Positions 29,531 through 36,836 of a stretch of DNA of 36,836 bases are shown one piece after another. How positions within the stretch are numbered: the first letter of the stretch is position 1; each line of letters starts with the position of its first letter. Made by a program: the position numbers and the translations under genes. The stretch is from the NCBI GenBank assembly GCA_015056325.1, contig SVGL01000024.1, forward strand, positions 1 to 36,836, given 5' to 3'. This stretch comes from Clostridiales bacterium. GTDB taxonomy: Bacteria; Bacillota; Clostridia; Christensenellales; Aristaeellaceae. The notes beneath the pieces were generated by a model, which saw nothing but the letters and a program-made list of their open reading frames with translations, ran no database searches and was not told the origin of the DNA.

Positions 29531-31284
29531 TCACCGTCCTTTCCATTGGACAGGTCGTCCGGGTCAATGCCGTTCTGCAGGCAGAAGGTCTCGTAGTAGT
29601 AGCCGCGCAGCTTGAGCAGCTCCTCGTGGGTGCCGCGCTCGGAGATCGCTCCATCCTTGAGGATGAGGATCTCGTCCGCCTCCTTGACGGAGGAAATGCG
29701 CTGGGCGATGATGATCTTGGTGCAGTCATAGGGCAGCTCGCGCAGCTGCTGCTGGATGTACTGCTCGGTTTCCATATCCACGGCGGAGGTGGTGTCGTCC
29801 ATGATGAGGATGCCGGGCTGCACCGCCAGGGCGCGGGCCAGGGCAATACGCTGCTTCTGGCCGCCGGAGAGGCCCACGCCGCGCTCGCCCACGATGGTAT
29901 CGTAGCCTTCGGAGAGATGCTCGATAAAGTCGCCGGCTGCAGCACGGCGGGCAAAGTCATGCACCTGCTCCTCGGTCAGGTCCTGATCACCGAAGGCAAT
30001 GTTGCCCTCCACCGTGTCGGAGAAGAGGAAGACGTCCTGGGTAGCGGTGCCGATGCCGTCGCGCAGCTGGTTCAGCTTCCAGCGCTTGATGGGGCAGCCA
30101 TCCACCAGGATCTCGCCCTCCTTGACCTCGTAGCAGCGGGCCAGCAGCTGGATGATGGTGGTCTTGCCAGAACCCGTGGGACCCATGATGGCCAGGGTGT
30201 TGCCGGGCTTGACGGAGAAGCTCACGTCCTTGAGGACGGAGGCGTTGTCATGGCTGAAGGACACATTGCGGAATTCGATCGCACCCTTGATGCGGTCGTG
30301 ATCCACCGCATCCTCCGCATCTACGATGTCAGGACGGGCCACCTCCAGCTCCATGACCTTGTTGGAGCAGGTGATGAAGCGCTGCCAGTCGTTGAGCAGA
30401 TTGCCCAGGTTGCGCATGGGCACGGAGAGCGCCCAGGAAAGGCTGGTGAACACCGTCAGATCGCCGGCTGTCATTTCTCCCTGAATCATCAGGAAGCCGC
30501 CGAAGAAGACGGTAATCAGCGTCATGGCGTTGGCGAGAATCTCAATAAAGGGGAAGAAGGTCAGCCAACGCTTGTTGATGTTCAGGTGCGCCTCACGGAA
30601 GGCGGAGGAACGCTTGTCGAAGGCTTCCTTCTCATGCTCCTCGCGGGCAAAGGCCTTGATAACGCGGTTGGCTGCGATGTTCTCCTGGGCGGCGGCGTTC
30701 ATTTCACTCTGACGCTCGCGCATGGCCATGAACAGCTTGCGCACGCCCTTGGAATAGATCTTTGTGATCAGCATCAGCATAGGGGTGACGCACACCAGCG
30801 CCAGAGCCAGCTTCCAGTTGATCCAGAACAGGTAAATGGACGTGGACAGGAACATGACCACGCTGTCAATGGCGGAATAATCGATATAGCTCAGGAAATG
30901 ACGACACCAGTCCGTATCGGCAGACATGCGGGTCATCAGATCGCCGGTGCGGTTGCGATCAAAGAAGCGGGTATCCTGGTTCTGCAGGCGGGTGAAAAGC
31001 CGCACGCGCAGGTTATAGATCACGTTCTGGGAGGTCTTCTCAAGGGTGATCACCATAAAATACCGGATGCCCTCATGGAAGAACTTCACTGCCAGCATGG
31101 TGAAGAGGATCCCCAGCAGCGGCTCGGGATTCTGCGCCACGATGACCTCATCCACCAGCCGCTTTTGCAGCGTGGGGTTAATCAGCAGCATCAGCGACGT
31201 CACTGCGCTGATGCACAGGGCAAGAATGTGCCATTTTCGGTACTTTTTGTCCATGATGGACCATAACCATTTGATGTTTTCCAC
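29527..31284 (-). CDS. ABC exporter half-transporter, degenerate catalytic subunit, 585 aa
   Basis: Membrane domain first (KWHILALCISAVTSLMLLINP, VVMFLSTSIYLFWINWKLALALV, FGGFLMI), then Walker A GPTGSGKTT at 368 and LSGGQKQR near 472. Walker B is ILIMDDTTSAVD, where Asp497 replaces the catalytic Glu, and the switch position reads IIIAQRIS, Gln528 replacing His. Such degeneration is known from heterodimeric exporters (TM287/TM288, BmrC/BmrD). The GTG at 31284 (AGGAGG 11 bases upstream) is chosen; an ATG at 31359 lies only about 6 bases from the predicted transcription start and has no ribosome site. Confidence 0.85.
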   Translation of the reverse strand: MENIKWLWSIMDKKYRKWHILALCISAVTSLMLLINPTLQKRLVDEVIVAQNPEPLLGILFTMLAVKFFHEGIRYFMVITLEKTSQNVIYNLRVRLFTRLQNQDTRFFDRNRTGDLMTRMSADTDWCRHFLSYIDYSAIDSVVMFLSTSIYLFWINWKLALALVCVTPMLMLITKIYSKGVRKLFMAMRERQSEMNAAAQENIAANRVIKAFAREEHEKEAFDKRSSAFREAHLNINKRWLTFFPFIEILANAMTLITVFFGGFLMIQGEMTAGDLTVFTSLSWALSVPMRNLGNLLNDWQRFITCSNKVMELEVARPDIVDAEDAVDHDRIKGAIEFRNVSFSHDNASVLKDVSFSVKPGNTLAIMGPTGSGKTTIIQLLARCYEVKEGEILVDGCPIKRWKLNQLRDGIGTATQDVFLFSDTVEGNIAFGDQDLTEEQVHDFARRAAAGDFIEHLSEGYDTIVGERGVGLSGGQKQRIALARALAVQPGILIMDDTTSAVDMETEQYIQQQLRELPYDCTKIIIAQRISSVKEADEILILKDGAISERGTHEELLKLRGYYYETFCLQNGIDPDDLSNGKDGE

Positions 31285-31371
31285 GGTGCTCTTTCCCTCC
31301 TGTGTGTACCGGATAAGCCGGATGCGTGCGGCGATGCCGCGGTCGGTCGTGAGCCACATAATTTCGCGGTC

Positions 31372-31400
31372 AGTATAGCACGGAATCGTTGCGTGCGCAA
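31372..31400 (-). promoter_or_regulatory. Promoter of the ABC exporter operon with inverted repeat
   Basis: On minus TTGCGC (31400-31395), 17-base spacer, TATACT (31377-31372). The -35 lies in an inverted repeat GTTGCG-TG-CGCAAC (31388-31401), a likely repressor site. Confidence 0.6.
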
Positions 31401-31469
31401 CGGCTGAAATGGGATTTTTCCAGTCAATTTGGACAAATCGTCCGTTATCTGACCGGAAGTATCTGTCCC

Positions 31470-31498
31470 TTGCTATTTTCTGTCAGCCGTGCTACAAT
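31470..31498 (+). promoter_or_regulatory. Promoter of the DUF1848 gene
   Basis: TTGCTA (31470-31475), 17-base spacer, TACAAT (31493-31498), 33 bases before ATG 31532. Confidence 0.65.
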
Positions 31499-31531
31499 GT
31501 ACAAACAAACGTTCTTGAAGAAGGTGAGCCC

Positions 31532-32467
31532 ATGATCCTCCAGACCGGCCTGCGTACGGATATCCCGGCCTTCTACACGCCCTGGTTCCTGAACCGGCTG
31601 GCGGAGGGCTTCGTGCTGGCGCGTAACCCCTACAACCCGCAGCAGATCACCCGCTACCAGCTGAATCCGGCGGTAGTGGACTGCATCGGCTTTTGCACCA
31701 AGAATCCCGCGCCCATGCTGCCCCACCTGGATGCGTTGAAGGGGTTCGGTCAGCACTGGTTCGTGACCATCACCCCCTACGGGACAGATATCGAGCCCCA
31801 TGTTCCGCCCAAGGAGCAGGTCATGGCGGATTTCCTCCGCCTGAGCACCATCCTCGGTTGCCACGCCGTCACCTGGCGGTACGACCCCATCCTGCTGACG
31901 GATGTCTACACCGTGGAGCGCCACCTTGCGGATTTCGCCGCGATGTGCGCTGCGTTGGAGGGTGCGACGGACACCTGCGTCATTTCCTTCATCGACCTGT
32001 ACGAGAAGGTGAAGCGAAATTTCCCGGAGGTTCGCGCCGTCCCCCATGGGGAGAGGCTGCTCCTGGGTCGGGAGATGGCCGCCATCGCCGCAGAGCACGG
32101 CATCCGCCTGAAAAGCTGCTGCGAAGGGGAAGAACTGGCCCCCTTTGGCGTGGACTGCTCCGGCTGCATGACCCTTTCTACCTATGAGAAGGCCCTGGGC
32201 CGCCGCCTGCTCGCTCCCAGGCAGCCCAAGACCAGCCGCGGCTGCCTGTGCCACCTGAGCGCAGACGTCGGCGCCTACAACACCTGCGGCCACGGCTGTC
32301 GGTACTGCTACGCCAACCATGATGAAGCCAGCGTCCGCCGCGCCATGGCGCAGCACGATCCGGCCTCGCCGCTGCTGATTGGACGGGTACGCCCGGAGGA
32401 CGTCATCCGCGACGCCCGGCAGGTCAGTTGGCGGGACGATCAGCTCACCCTGGCAGAGCTGCTGTGA
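31532..32467 (+). CDS. DUF1848 family protein with C-terminal Cys motif, 311 aa
   Basis: N-terminal TIM-barrel-like half: TDIPAFYTPWFLNRLAEGFVLARNPYNPQQ, DCIGFCTKNPAPML, FVTITPYGTDIEPHVP, ITWRYDPILL-like, FIDLYEKVKRNF. The C-terminal half has Cys-rich segments DCSGCM, RGCLCHLSADVGAYNTCGHGCRYCYAN with a C-x3-C-x2-C motif (CGHGCRYC). DUF1848 is a family of unknown function; the motif is the [4Fe-4S] ligand pattern used by radical SAM enzymes, although here at the C-terminus. AAGGTGAG precedes the ATG. It has its own promoter. Any reaction is unknown. Confidence 0.8.
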   Translation: MILQTGLRTDIPAFYTPWFLNRLAEGFVLARNPYNPQQITRYQLNPAVVDCIGFCTKNPAPMLPHLDALKGFGQHWFVTITPYGTDIEPHVPPKEQVMADFLRLSTILGCHAVTWRYDPILLTDVYTVERHLADFAAMCAALEGATDTCVISFIDLYEKVKRNFPEVRAVPHGERLLLGREMAAIAAEHGIRLKSCCEGEELAPFGVDCSGCMTLSTYEKALGRRLLAPRQPKTSRGCLCHLSADVGAYNTCGHGCRYCYANHDEASVRRAMAQHDPASPLLIGRVRPEDVIRDARQVSWRDDQLTLAELL

Positions 32468-32517
32468 GGCCCGCTTTGTCAGGGAAAAATTTCTTCAGAA
32501 AAATTTGAAAAAAGGTG

Positions 32518-32546
32518 TTGACAAGCCCCCCGTACTGTGCTATACT
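32518..32546 (+). promoter_or_regulatory. Promoter of the tRNA pair
   Basis: TTGACA (32518-32523), 17-base spacer, TATACT (32541-32546), about 45 bases before tRNA-Gln. Confidence 0.8.
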
Positions 32547-32592
32547 AATTCTCGCAGTCGAGCGAACGAGCTCCCTGCCGGACAAAAGCCGA

Positions 32593-32663
32593 TGGGGAAT
32601 GGTGTAACGGTAGCACCTGCGACTCTGACTCGTATTGCCTAGGTTCGAATCCTAGTTCCCCAG
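32593..32663 (+). tRNA. tRNA-Gln (anticodon CTG)
   Basis: The acceptor TGGGGAA (32593-32599) pairs with TTCCCCA (32656-32662), discriminator G. The anticodon stem TGCGA/TCGTA closes the loop CTCTGAC with anticodon CTG. T-loop GGTTCGAATCC. CCA is not encoded. The 71-nt length is normal. Confidence 0.92.
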
Positions 32664-32671
32664 CTTTATAT

Positions 32672-32744
32672 GCCTCCGTTGTGTAGAGGCCTAGCACGCG
32701 GCCCTCTCAAGGCTGAAACAGGGGTTCGAATCCCCTCGGAGGTG
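32672..32744 (+). tRNA. tRNA-Glu (anticodon CTC)
   Basis: Acceptor GCCTCCG pairs with CGGAGGT (first pair G-U), discriminator G. Anticodon stem CGGCC/GGCTG with loop CTCTCAA, anticodon CTC. T-arm GGGGTTCGAATCCCC. CCA is not encoded. Eight bases after tRNA-Gln, same transcript. Confidence 0.9.
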
Positions 32745-32747
32745 CTT

Positions 32748-32785
32748 AAGCTCTGAATCGTATGATTCAGAGCTTTCACTTTTTC
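32748..32785 (+). terminator. Terminator of the tRNA operon
   Basis: AAGCTCTGAATC (32748-32759) / GATTCAGAGCTT (32764-32775), GTAT loop, then TCACTTTTT. Confidence 0.8.
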
Positions 32786-32809
32786 CGGGTATTTTGAAGG
32801 AGGTGCACC

Positions 32810-33247
32810 ATGCTCGTCACCATTGGCCCGATCACGCTGGATGTGGATGTTGCCGCCACACGCCGTTTTTACGAAGCCAGCACAGGCTATGTTCCCTGCC
32901 CCTGCGACGGCTGCCGCAATTTCCCCTTGGCCGTGCCCCACATGCCGGCCGCCCTGCTTGATGCGCTGCACCAACTGGGGATTGATCCCCTGAAGCCGGC
33001 TGAACAATGGGTCAACTGCGCCACACCCGACGGCAAGGCAGCCCTGTACGGCGGATTTTACAACGTCTGCGGCCAGATCGTGAGCGCCACTGAGCACTGG
33101 TTGACGCCCGACTTTGAGCTGTTTGCTTGCGAGGATTGCTCCCTGCTGAAACCCGATTTCCCGCGCCCCTGCTTTGAAGTAGATTTCTACTGCCAGCTAC
33201 CCTGGCTGCTGGAGATGCCCTCCACCGAGGCTTATCCCAGCCCGTAA
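32810..33247 (+). CDS. Unassigned small protein with CPxC-like N-terminus, 145 aa
   Basis: AAGGAGG precedes ATG 32810. The sequence shows IGPITLDVDVAATRRFYEA, then CPCDGCRNF, LDALHQLGIDPLKPAEQW, GFYNVCGQI, and an acidic end. I recall similar proteins in Firmicutes with CxxCxxCRNF and YxxCG patterns that lack a known function. The Cys pairs suggest metal binding. No clear own promoter; it may be read through from the tRNA operon despite the terminator. Confidence 0.7.
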   Translation: MLVTIGPITLDVDVAATRRFYEASTGYVPCPCDGCRNFPLAVPHMPAALLDALHQLGIDPLKPAEQWVNCATPDGKAALYGGFYNVCGQIVSATEHWLTPDFELFACEDCSLLKPDFPRPCFEVDFYCQLPWLLEMPSTEAYPSP

Positions 33248-33417
33248 CTTGTATTATCCTCTTCGGCATTCTCTGCCGACCACATCCGCCATCCACCGCC
33301 TCGACTTGCAATCCCCTGCCCCGCAAGCTGCAATCTCCCCCTTGCTGCAGCACTTCCTCCGCCGAAAATGCAAGTACAGAGAAAAAACATTTTTTCATGA
33401 TTCCCTGCATTGTCATC

Positions 33418-33445
33418 TTGATTTCCCCCGCAAAGTGCGTATAAT
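33418..33445 (+). promoter_or_regulatory. Promoter of the 39-aa gene
   Basis: TTGATT (33418-33423), 16-base spacer, TATAAT (33440-33445), about 70 bases before ATG 33516. A short hairpin TGCAGG-GTTT-CCTGCA lies in the leader at about 33466-33481. Confidence 0.5.
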
Positions 33446-33515
33446 GGGAAGTACAAGGATAAGTTTGCAGGGTTTCCTGCATGATATCGACCTTATTGGT
33501 CAGGAGGGTGCAGTT

Positions 33516-33635
33516 ATGACGTGGATTCTGCTGGCGGCTCTGGTAGGTGTTGTTGTTCTGTCTGTGCGGGATCAGCTCAAGCGCGAGAATGATGCATATT
33601 GTGTGTCCACGCTGTCCCGTGAATACTCGCTGTAA
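33516..33635 (+). CDS. Small single-pass membrane peptide, 39 aa
   Basis: AGGAGG lies 9 bases before the ATG. Residues 2-17 are hydrophobic (TWILLAALVGVVVLSV), then a charged part (RDQLKRENDAYCVSTL, REYSL). It has its own promoter and terminator, so it is a monocistronic small gene. The longer frame upstream lacks a start signal. No family recognised; a regulatory or stress peptide at the membrane is possible. Confidence 0.5.
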   Translation: MTWILLAALVGVVVLSVRDQLKRENDAYCVSTLSREYSL

Positions 33636-33651
33636 TCAGATACTTGTATTC

Positions 33652-33679
33652 CCCCGAGGCATTGCTTCGGGGATTTTTT
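33652..33679 (+). terminator. Terminator of the 39-aa gene
   Basis: CCCCGAGGC (33652-33660) / GCTTCGGGG (33664-33672), one G-U pair, ATT loop, then ATTTTTT. Confidence 0.8.
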
Positions 33680-33700
33680 GCGCTTGCCGATCTTGTTGCA

Positions 33701-33755
33701 TTCCACCTCATCAGTCAGCCAACCAGCGGCTGATAGCTTCCCTCAAGAGGAAGCC
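33701..33755. repeat. MITE-like repeat, truncated copy 2
   Basis: The left end TTCCACCTCATCAGTC and the first CTTCCCTCAAGAGGAAG hairpin are present. The second half and the right end (GATGAGGTGGAAA) are missing. It lies between the 39-aa gene and pheT. Confidence 0.65.
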
Positions 33756-33775
33756 TTGTGATATGTGTGCACCAT

Positions 33776-33804
33776 AAAGGGGACTGCCTGTCACAGCAGC
33801 CCCC
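33776..33804 (-). terminator. Possible terminator of pheT
   Basis: GGGG-A-CTGC (33779-33787) / GCAG-C-CCCC (33796-33804), one mismatch. On minus it is followed by TTTAT, a short T run. Confidence 0.5.
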
Positions 33805-33820
33805 TGTTTGCATTTTGGGC

Positions 33821-36181
33821 TTATTTCTTCAGCGCGATCCCCTGCTTCTCCAGGTCGGCGATGACGCCGTCCACCACGGCCTGCACTTCCTCGCGGGTGA
33901 GGGTGCGCTCGGCATGGGAGAAGAAGATGCGCACGGTGATGGACTTGCCCGCATCATCGGTGTAGGTGCCCACCACGGCCACCTTGTTGACCAGGGGGCT
34001 GTTGGCGGCCTCGATGGCCTTCTTGATGGGTTCGTACTTGTCGGCGATGAAGGTCAGGTCCTGCTCCATGCCGGGGAAGCGGCTGGGCTCGACGTACTTG
34101 ATGCGCTCAGCGCCGATGTGGCTCAGCGCGTCGATATCGATCTCCGCGAAGACGATGGCGGCCTTCTTGTCGATCTTCTTGGCGACCACGGGGTGCGCCA
34201 CACCGATGGTGCCCAGGGTCACGCCGTCGCAGACGATGGCGTTCAGGTTCTTGGGATGCTCCCAGGAGTGGGCCGCTTCCGCCTTCACCCAGGTGAGGGG
34301 CTTGTGCTTCAGGTCGTCCACGGTGACGGCCAGCATGTCGCGGAGCTTGAAGTACAGCGTCTCGACGCTCTCCACCTTGCTGAACAGAGTGATGCAGAGC
34401 TTCTTGTACTCCTTGGCCAGGCCCTTTTCGCAGCAGCCCTGGGCCACGCGGCCCACCTCGAACACGCCAAAGGAAGGCGCGTAGGACGTGTTGCCCTTCA
34501 CCTGTACCAGCTGGGTGGGCACGATGGAGCGGCGGATGACCTCGATGTTGGGATTGGCCGCACCCAGCAGGCGGACGTTGTCCTCCACCTCGATGCCCAG
34601 CTTCTTGTACTCATCGGAGTACTGCCAGACGTAGGAGTGCACCTCATGCAGGCCATAGCGCTTGACAAGGATATCCTTCACCTTGTTCTCGGTGGTCTTT
34701 TCCACATGCTCGCGCACGGGGTAGAGGGGCGCTTCGGCGGTGTGGACGTCGAAGTTATCGTAGCCGTAGATACGGGTGATCTCCTCGATGATGTCGGCCT
34801 TGATGGTCACGTCCTTGGTGGCGCGCCAGGAGGGCACGTCCACGGAGAACTTGTCGCCATCCTGACGGACGGTGAAGCCCAGCGCCGTCAGGGTGGACAC
34901 AATGTGCTCATCGCTGATCTCGATGCCGGTGTAGCGGTCGACAAAGCGCTTGTCGAAGTCCAGGGTGATCTGGGGGTATTCGAAGGCGCGCTCGTCGGTC
35001 AGGCAGGAGGTGACGCGCATGCCGGCGTCGGCGTCCTGCAGGAGCTTGACAAAGCGGGCGATGGCGGGCACGGTCATCTCGGGGTCGAGGGACTTTTCGT
35101 AGCGCGCAGACGCATCCGTACGGTGGGCCAGACGGACGGTGGACTTGCGCACAGAAGCCGCGTCGAAGGTGGCAGATTCCAGGGTCAGGGAGGTGGTGTC
35201 CTCCACGATCTCGGAGTCGAAGCCGCCCATGATGCCAGCGATGGCCACGGGCTTGTCGCCGTTGCAGATCATGAGGGTGTTCTCGTCGATCTGACGCTCC
35301 ACTTTGTCCAGGGTCTGGAAGGTGAAGGGCTTATCGAAGCGCTTGATGCGGATGGATTCAACCTTGCGGCTGTCGAAGGCGTGCATGGGCTGGCCCATCT
35401 CCAGCATCAGGTAGTTGGTCAGGTCGGCCAGCAGGTTGATGGCACGCATGCCGCAGTAGAACAGGCGGATGCGCATGTTCATGGGCGCGACATTGCGGGT
35501 GATGTTCTCGACCGTCAGGCAGGAATAGCGCTGGCAGAGAGGATCCTCGATCTTCATGTCGATGGCGGGCAGATTCTTGTACTGCTCCAGATCAACGACA
35601 GCCATGGGCCGCAACGGACGCTTGGCCAGCGCGGCGAACTCGCGGGCGATGCCGTAGTGGCCCCACAGGTCGGGACGGTTGGTCAGGGACTTGTTGTCCA
35701 CCTCGAACACGATGTCGTCGATCTGCCACAGGTCCTTCACGTCGGTGCCGACAGCCACATCTTCGGTGATGTCCATGATGCCGTCGTTGTTGTCGCTCAG
35801 GCCCAGTTCCTTCTCAGAGCAGCACATGCCGTGGCTGGTGTAGCCGGCCAGCTTGCGGGGCGCGATGGTGATCTCACCGATCTGGGCGCCCAGCTTGGCG
35901 AAGGCGGTCTTCATGCCCACGCGGACATTCGGCGCGCCACAGACAACGTCAACCAGCTCATTTTCGCCGCAATCCACCTTCAGCAGGTGGAGCTTCTTGC
36001 TTTCGGGGTGCTCCTCAACGCTCTTGATCTCCGCGACCACAACGCCGGACAGGTCGGAGCCCTTGAGGAAGATTTCGTTCTCCACCTCGGCGGTGGACAG
36101 GGAGAACTGATGGATCAGCGCCATCAGGTCAATACCGGAAAGATCCACGAATTCCTGGATCCAGTTCATCGAAATATACAT
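33821..36181 (-). CDS. pheT: Phenylalanyl-tRNA synthetase beta subunit
   Basis: 786 aa, usual length. N-terminus MYISMNWIQEFVDLSGID with KLHLLKVDCGENELVDVVCGAPNVRVGMKTAFA (tRNA-binding OB fold near 40-150), AGYTSHGMCCSEKELGL, then the B3/B4 editing domain, DKSLTNRPDLWGHYGIAREFAAL-like region, B5 domain, and the synthetase-like core. The C-terminus is the anticodon-binding FDX-ACB domain (PGMEQDLTFIADKYEPIKKAIEAAN, ITVRIFFSHAERTLTREEVQAVVDGV). It joins phenylalanine to tRNA-Phe with PheS in an alpha2-beta2 complex. AAGGAGG precedes ATG. A repeat separates it from pheS. Confidence 0.95.
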   Translation of the reverse strand: MYISMNWIQEFVDLSGIDLMALIHQFSLSTAEVENEIFLKGSDLSGVVVAEIKSVEEHPESKKLHLLKVDCGENELVDVVCGAPNVRVGMKTAFAKLGAQIGEITIAPRKLAGYTSHGMCCSEKELGLSDNNDGIMDITEDVAVGTDVKDLWQIDDIVFEVDNKSLTNRPDLWGHYGIAREFAALAKRPLRPMAVVDLEQYKNLPAIDMKIEDPLCQRYSCLTVENITRNVAPMNMRIRLFYCGMRAINLLADLTNYLMLEMGQPMHAFDSRKVESIRIKRFDKPFTFQTLDKVERQIDENTLMICNGDKPVAIAGIMGGFDSEIVEDTTSLTLESATFDAASVRKSTVRLAHRTDASARYEKSLDPEMTVPAIARFVKLLQDADAGMRVTSCLTDERAFEYPQITLDFDKRFVDRYTGIEISDEHIVSTLTALGFTVRQDGDKFSVDVPSWRATKDVTIKADIIEEITRIYGYDNFDVHTAEAPLYPVREHVEKTTENKVKDILVKRYGLHEVHSYVWQYSDEYKKLGIEVEDNVRLLGAANPNIEVIRRSIVPTQLVQVKGNTSYAPSFGVFEVGRVAQGCCEKGLAKEYKKLCITLFSKVESVETLYFKLRDMLAVTVDDLKHKPLTWVKAEAAHSWEHPKNLNAIVCDGVTLGTIGVAHPVVAKKIDKKAAIVFAEIDIDALSHIGAERIKYVEPSRFPGMEQDLTFIADKYEPIKKAIEAANSPLVNKVAVVGTYTDDAGKSITVRIFFSHAERTLTREEVQAVVDGVIADLEKQGIALKK

Positions 36182-36220
36182 GGATGTTATTTCCTCCTTG
36201 TAGACCTACATCATGCAATG

Positions 36221-36350
36221 TTCCACCTCATCAGTCGCCTTGCGGCGACAGCTTCCCCTCAAGGGGAAGCCTTTGCTGCGAGCCTCATATAAGCCTTCCC
36301 CTTGAGGGGAAGGTGGCCTCCCGCCTGCGGGAGGTCGGATGAGGTGGAAA
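36221..36350. repeat. MITE-like palindromic repeat, complete copy 3, between pheS and pheT
   Basis: Ends TTCCACCTCATC (36221-36232) and GATGAGGTGGAAA (36338-36350). Inside: GTCGCC-TTG-CGGCGAC-like hairpin, CTTCCCC-TCAA-GGGGAAG, CCTTCCCC-TTGA-GGGGAAGG and CTCCCGC-CT-GCGGGAG. CATGCA occurs on both sides (36212-36217 and 36354-36359), separated from the ends by 3 bases, a possible target duplication. It lies in the pheST intercistronic gap. Confidence 0.75.
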
Positions 36351-36381
36351 CCCCATGCACAGCCAACTTCGTCTTTATCGG

Positions 36382-36836
36382 TTATTCATCATCCGTAAAC
36401 TGGCTCAGGCGGGTCAGATTGCCGCTGTTCAGGTCACGGATGTCCTTCACGCCGTACTGCATCATGGCCAGACGGGTCAGGCCCAGGCCGAAGGCGAAGC
36501 CGGTGTACTCCTCGGGGTCGATGCCGCCGGCCTTGAGGACTTCGGGATGGATCATGCCGCAGGGGCACAGCTCCAGCCAACCGGAGTGCTTGCAGGAGGG
36601 GCAGCCCTCGCCGCCGCAGATCAGGCAGGAGATATCCAGCTCGAAGCCCGGCTCAACGAAGGGGAAGAAGCCGGGGCGCAGGCGAACCTTGATGTCCTTG
36701 CGGAACACCTCGCTCAGCATGGTCTTCATGAAGTAGATCAGGTTGGAGATGGAGATGTTCTTGTCCACCATCATGCCTTCCATCTGGAAGAAGGTGTTCT
36801 CGTGGCAGGCGTCGGTGGCCTCGTTGCGGAAGCAGC
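36382..36836 (-). CDS. pheS: Phenylalanyl-tRNA synthetase alpha subunit, C-terminal part
   Basis: The frame is open from the window edge, so about 150 residues of the C-terminus are seen (start lies outside). Class II motif 2 region [19 protein letters not shown], then [43 protein letters not shown] (motif 3). Between them sits a Cys4 insert [12 protein letters not shown] (C-x2-C-x4-C-x2-C) followed by [13 protein letters not shown], a knuckle known in many Clostridia PheS. The complex with PheT charges tRNA-Phe. Confidence 0.93.
   Translation of the reverse strand, partial: CFRNEATDACHENTFFQMEGMMVDKNISISNLIYFMKTMLSEVFRKDIKVRLRPGFFPFVEPGFELDISCLICGGEGCPSCKHSGWLELCPCGMIHPEVLKAGGIDPEEYTGFAFGLGLTRLAMMQYGVKDIRDLNSGNLTRLSQFTDDE

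Noticed and set aside
27659..29596. 645-codon plus-strand frame opposite the ABC exporter gene
   Set aside because: Antisense shadow with no ribosome site; the minus strand has all ABC motifs.
33758..36292. An 844-codon plus-strand open frame opposite pheT
   Set aside because: It is the complement of a highly conserved synthetase with Ala/Asp/His-rich nonsense translation and no start signal.
1..36836. CRISPR array or ribosomal RNA genes
   Set aside because: No regularly spaced identical repeats and no rRNA-like sequence were found on reading; repeats present are hairpin elements of irregular spacing.

Overview
The window reads as chromosomal DNA from a GC-rich member of the Bacillota, class Clostridia, probably a gut species. 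The reasons are strong AGGAGG ribosome sites, TTGACA/TATAAT promoters with 17-bp spacers, tRNAs without an encoded CCA, several Clostridia-type families (DUF5685, DUF1848, FliB, PheS with a Cys4 insert) and hemicellulose-degrading enzymes. The species cannot be named from the sequence alone.

Region 1 (1-6750) is mobile-element territory. It starts with rightward phage-type genes (a short PD-(D/E)XK-like nuclease, a 60-aa protein and a sigma factor). A small leftward operon follows, divergent from a ribbon-helix-helix regulator; three related palindromes lie in the divergent promoter region, one exactly filling a -35/-10 spacer. A tRNA/tmRNA-3'-end-like segment with a strong terminator (2939-3011) may be an attachment scar. 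Next comes a five-gene leftward module of small virion-like or surface-like proteins (3120-5960), then a truncated DUF6291 phage replication gene (6263-6745). No integrase, terminase or capsid gene is present, so this looks like one or two decayed or partly captured elements.

Region 2 (6750-9350) holds a membrane-anchored glycerophosphodiesterase, a composite palindromic repeat, an AAA/ABC-type ATPase and a translationally coupled small gene cut off by another palindromic repeat.

Region 3 (9341-18490, all leftward) runs in transcription order: Zn-ribbon membrane protein, DUF5685 protein, a J-domain protein with a Q/G/N/Y-rich linker and Cys-rich tail, a DnaK with no GrpE or HrcA nearby, TauE-like exporter, FMN-dependent alpha-hydroxyacid dehydrogenase-like protein, CAT-like acetyltransferase, sugar-phosphate isomerase-like TIM barrel, small membrane protein and GH43 hydrolase.

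Region 4 (18660-24118, rightward) is a tightly coupled operon: GH2 hydrolase, FliB-like Cys-cluster protein, 2H phosphoesterase and winged-helix protein. The FliB-like gene carries an in-frame palindromic insertion. Region 5 (24159-31284, leftward) has two GH43 enzymes behind a promoter with two 15-bp direct repeats 21 bp apart (an AraC-type activator layout), then a heterodimeric ABC exporter. Region 6 (31532-36836) has a DUF1848 gene, tRNA-Gln and tRNA-Glu, two small unassigned genes, pheT and the 3' part of pheS, with a MITE-like repeat between pheS and pheT.

The sugar enzymes fit arabinoxylan or side-chain breakdown. The least explained material is the modular palindromic repeats (intergenic, gene-truncating and in-frame inside a coding sequence), the stand-alone Hsp70/J-protein/DUF5685 cluster, the divergent RHH-regulated cassette and the five-gene virion-like module.
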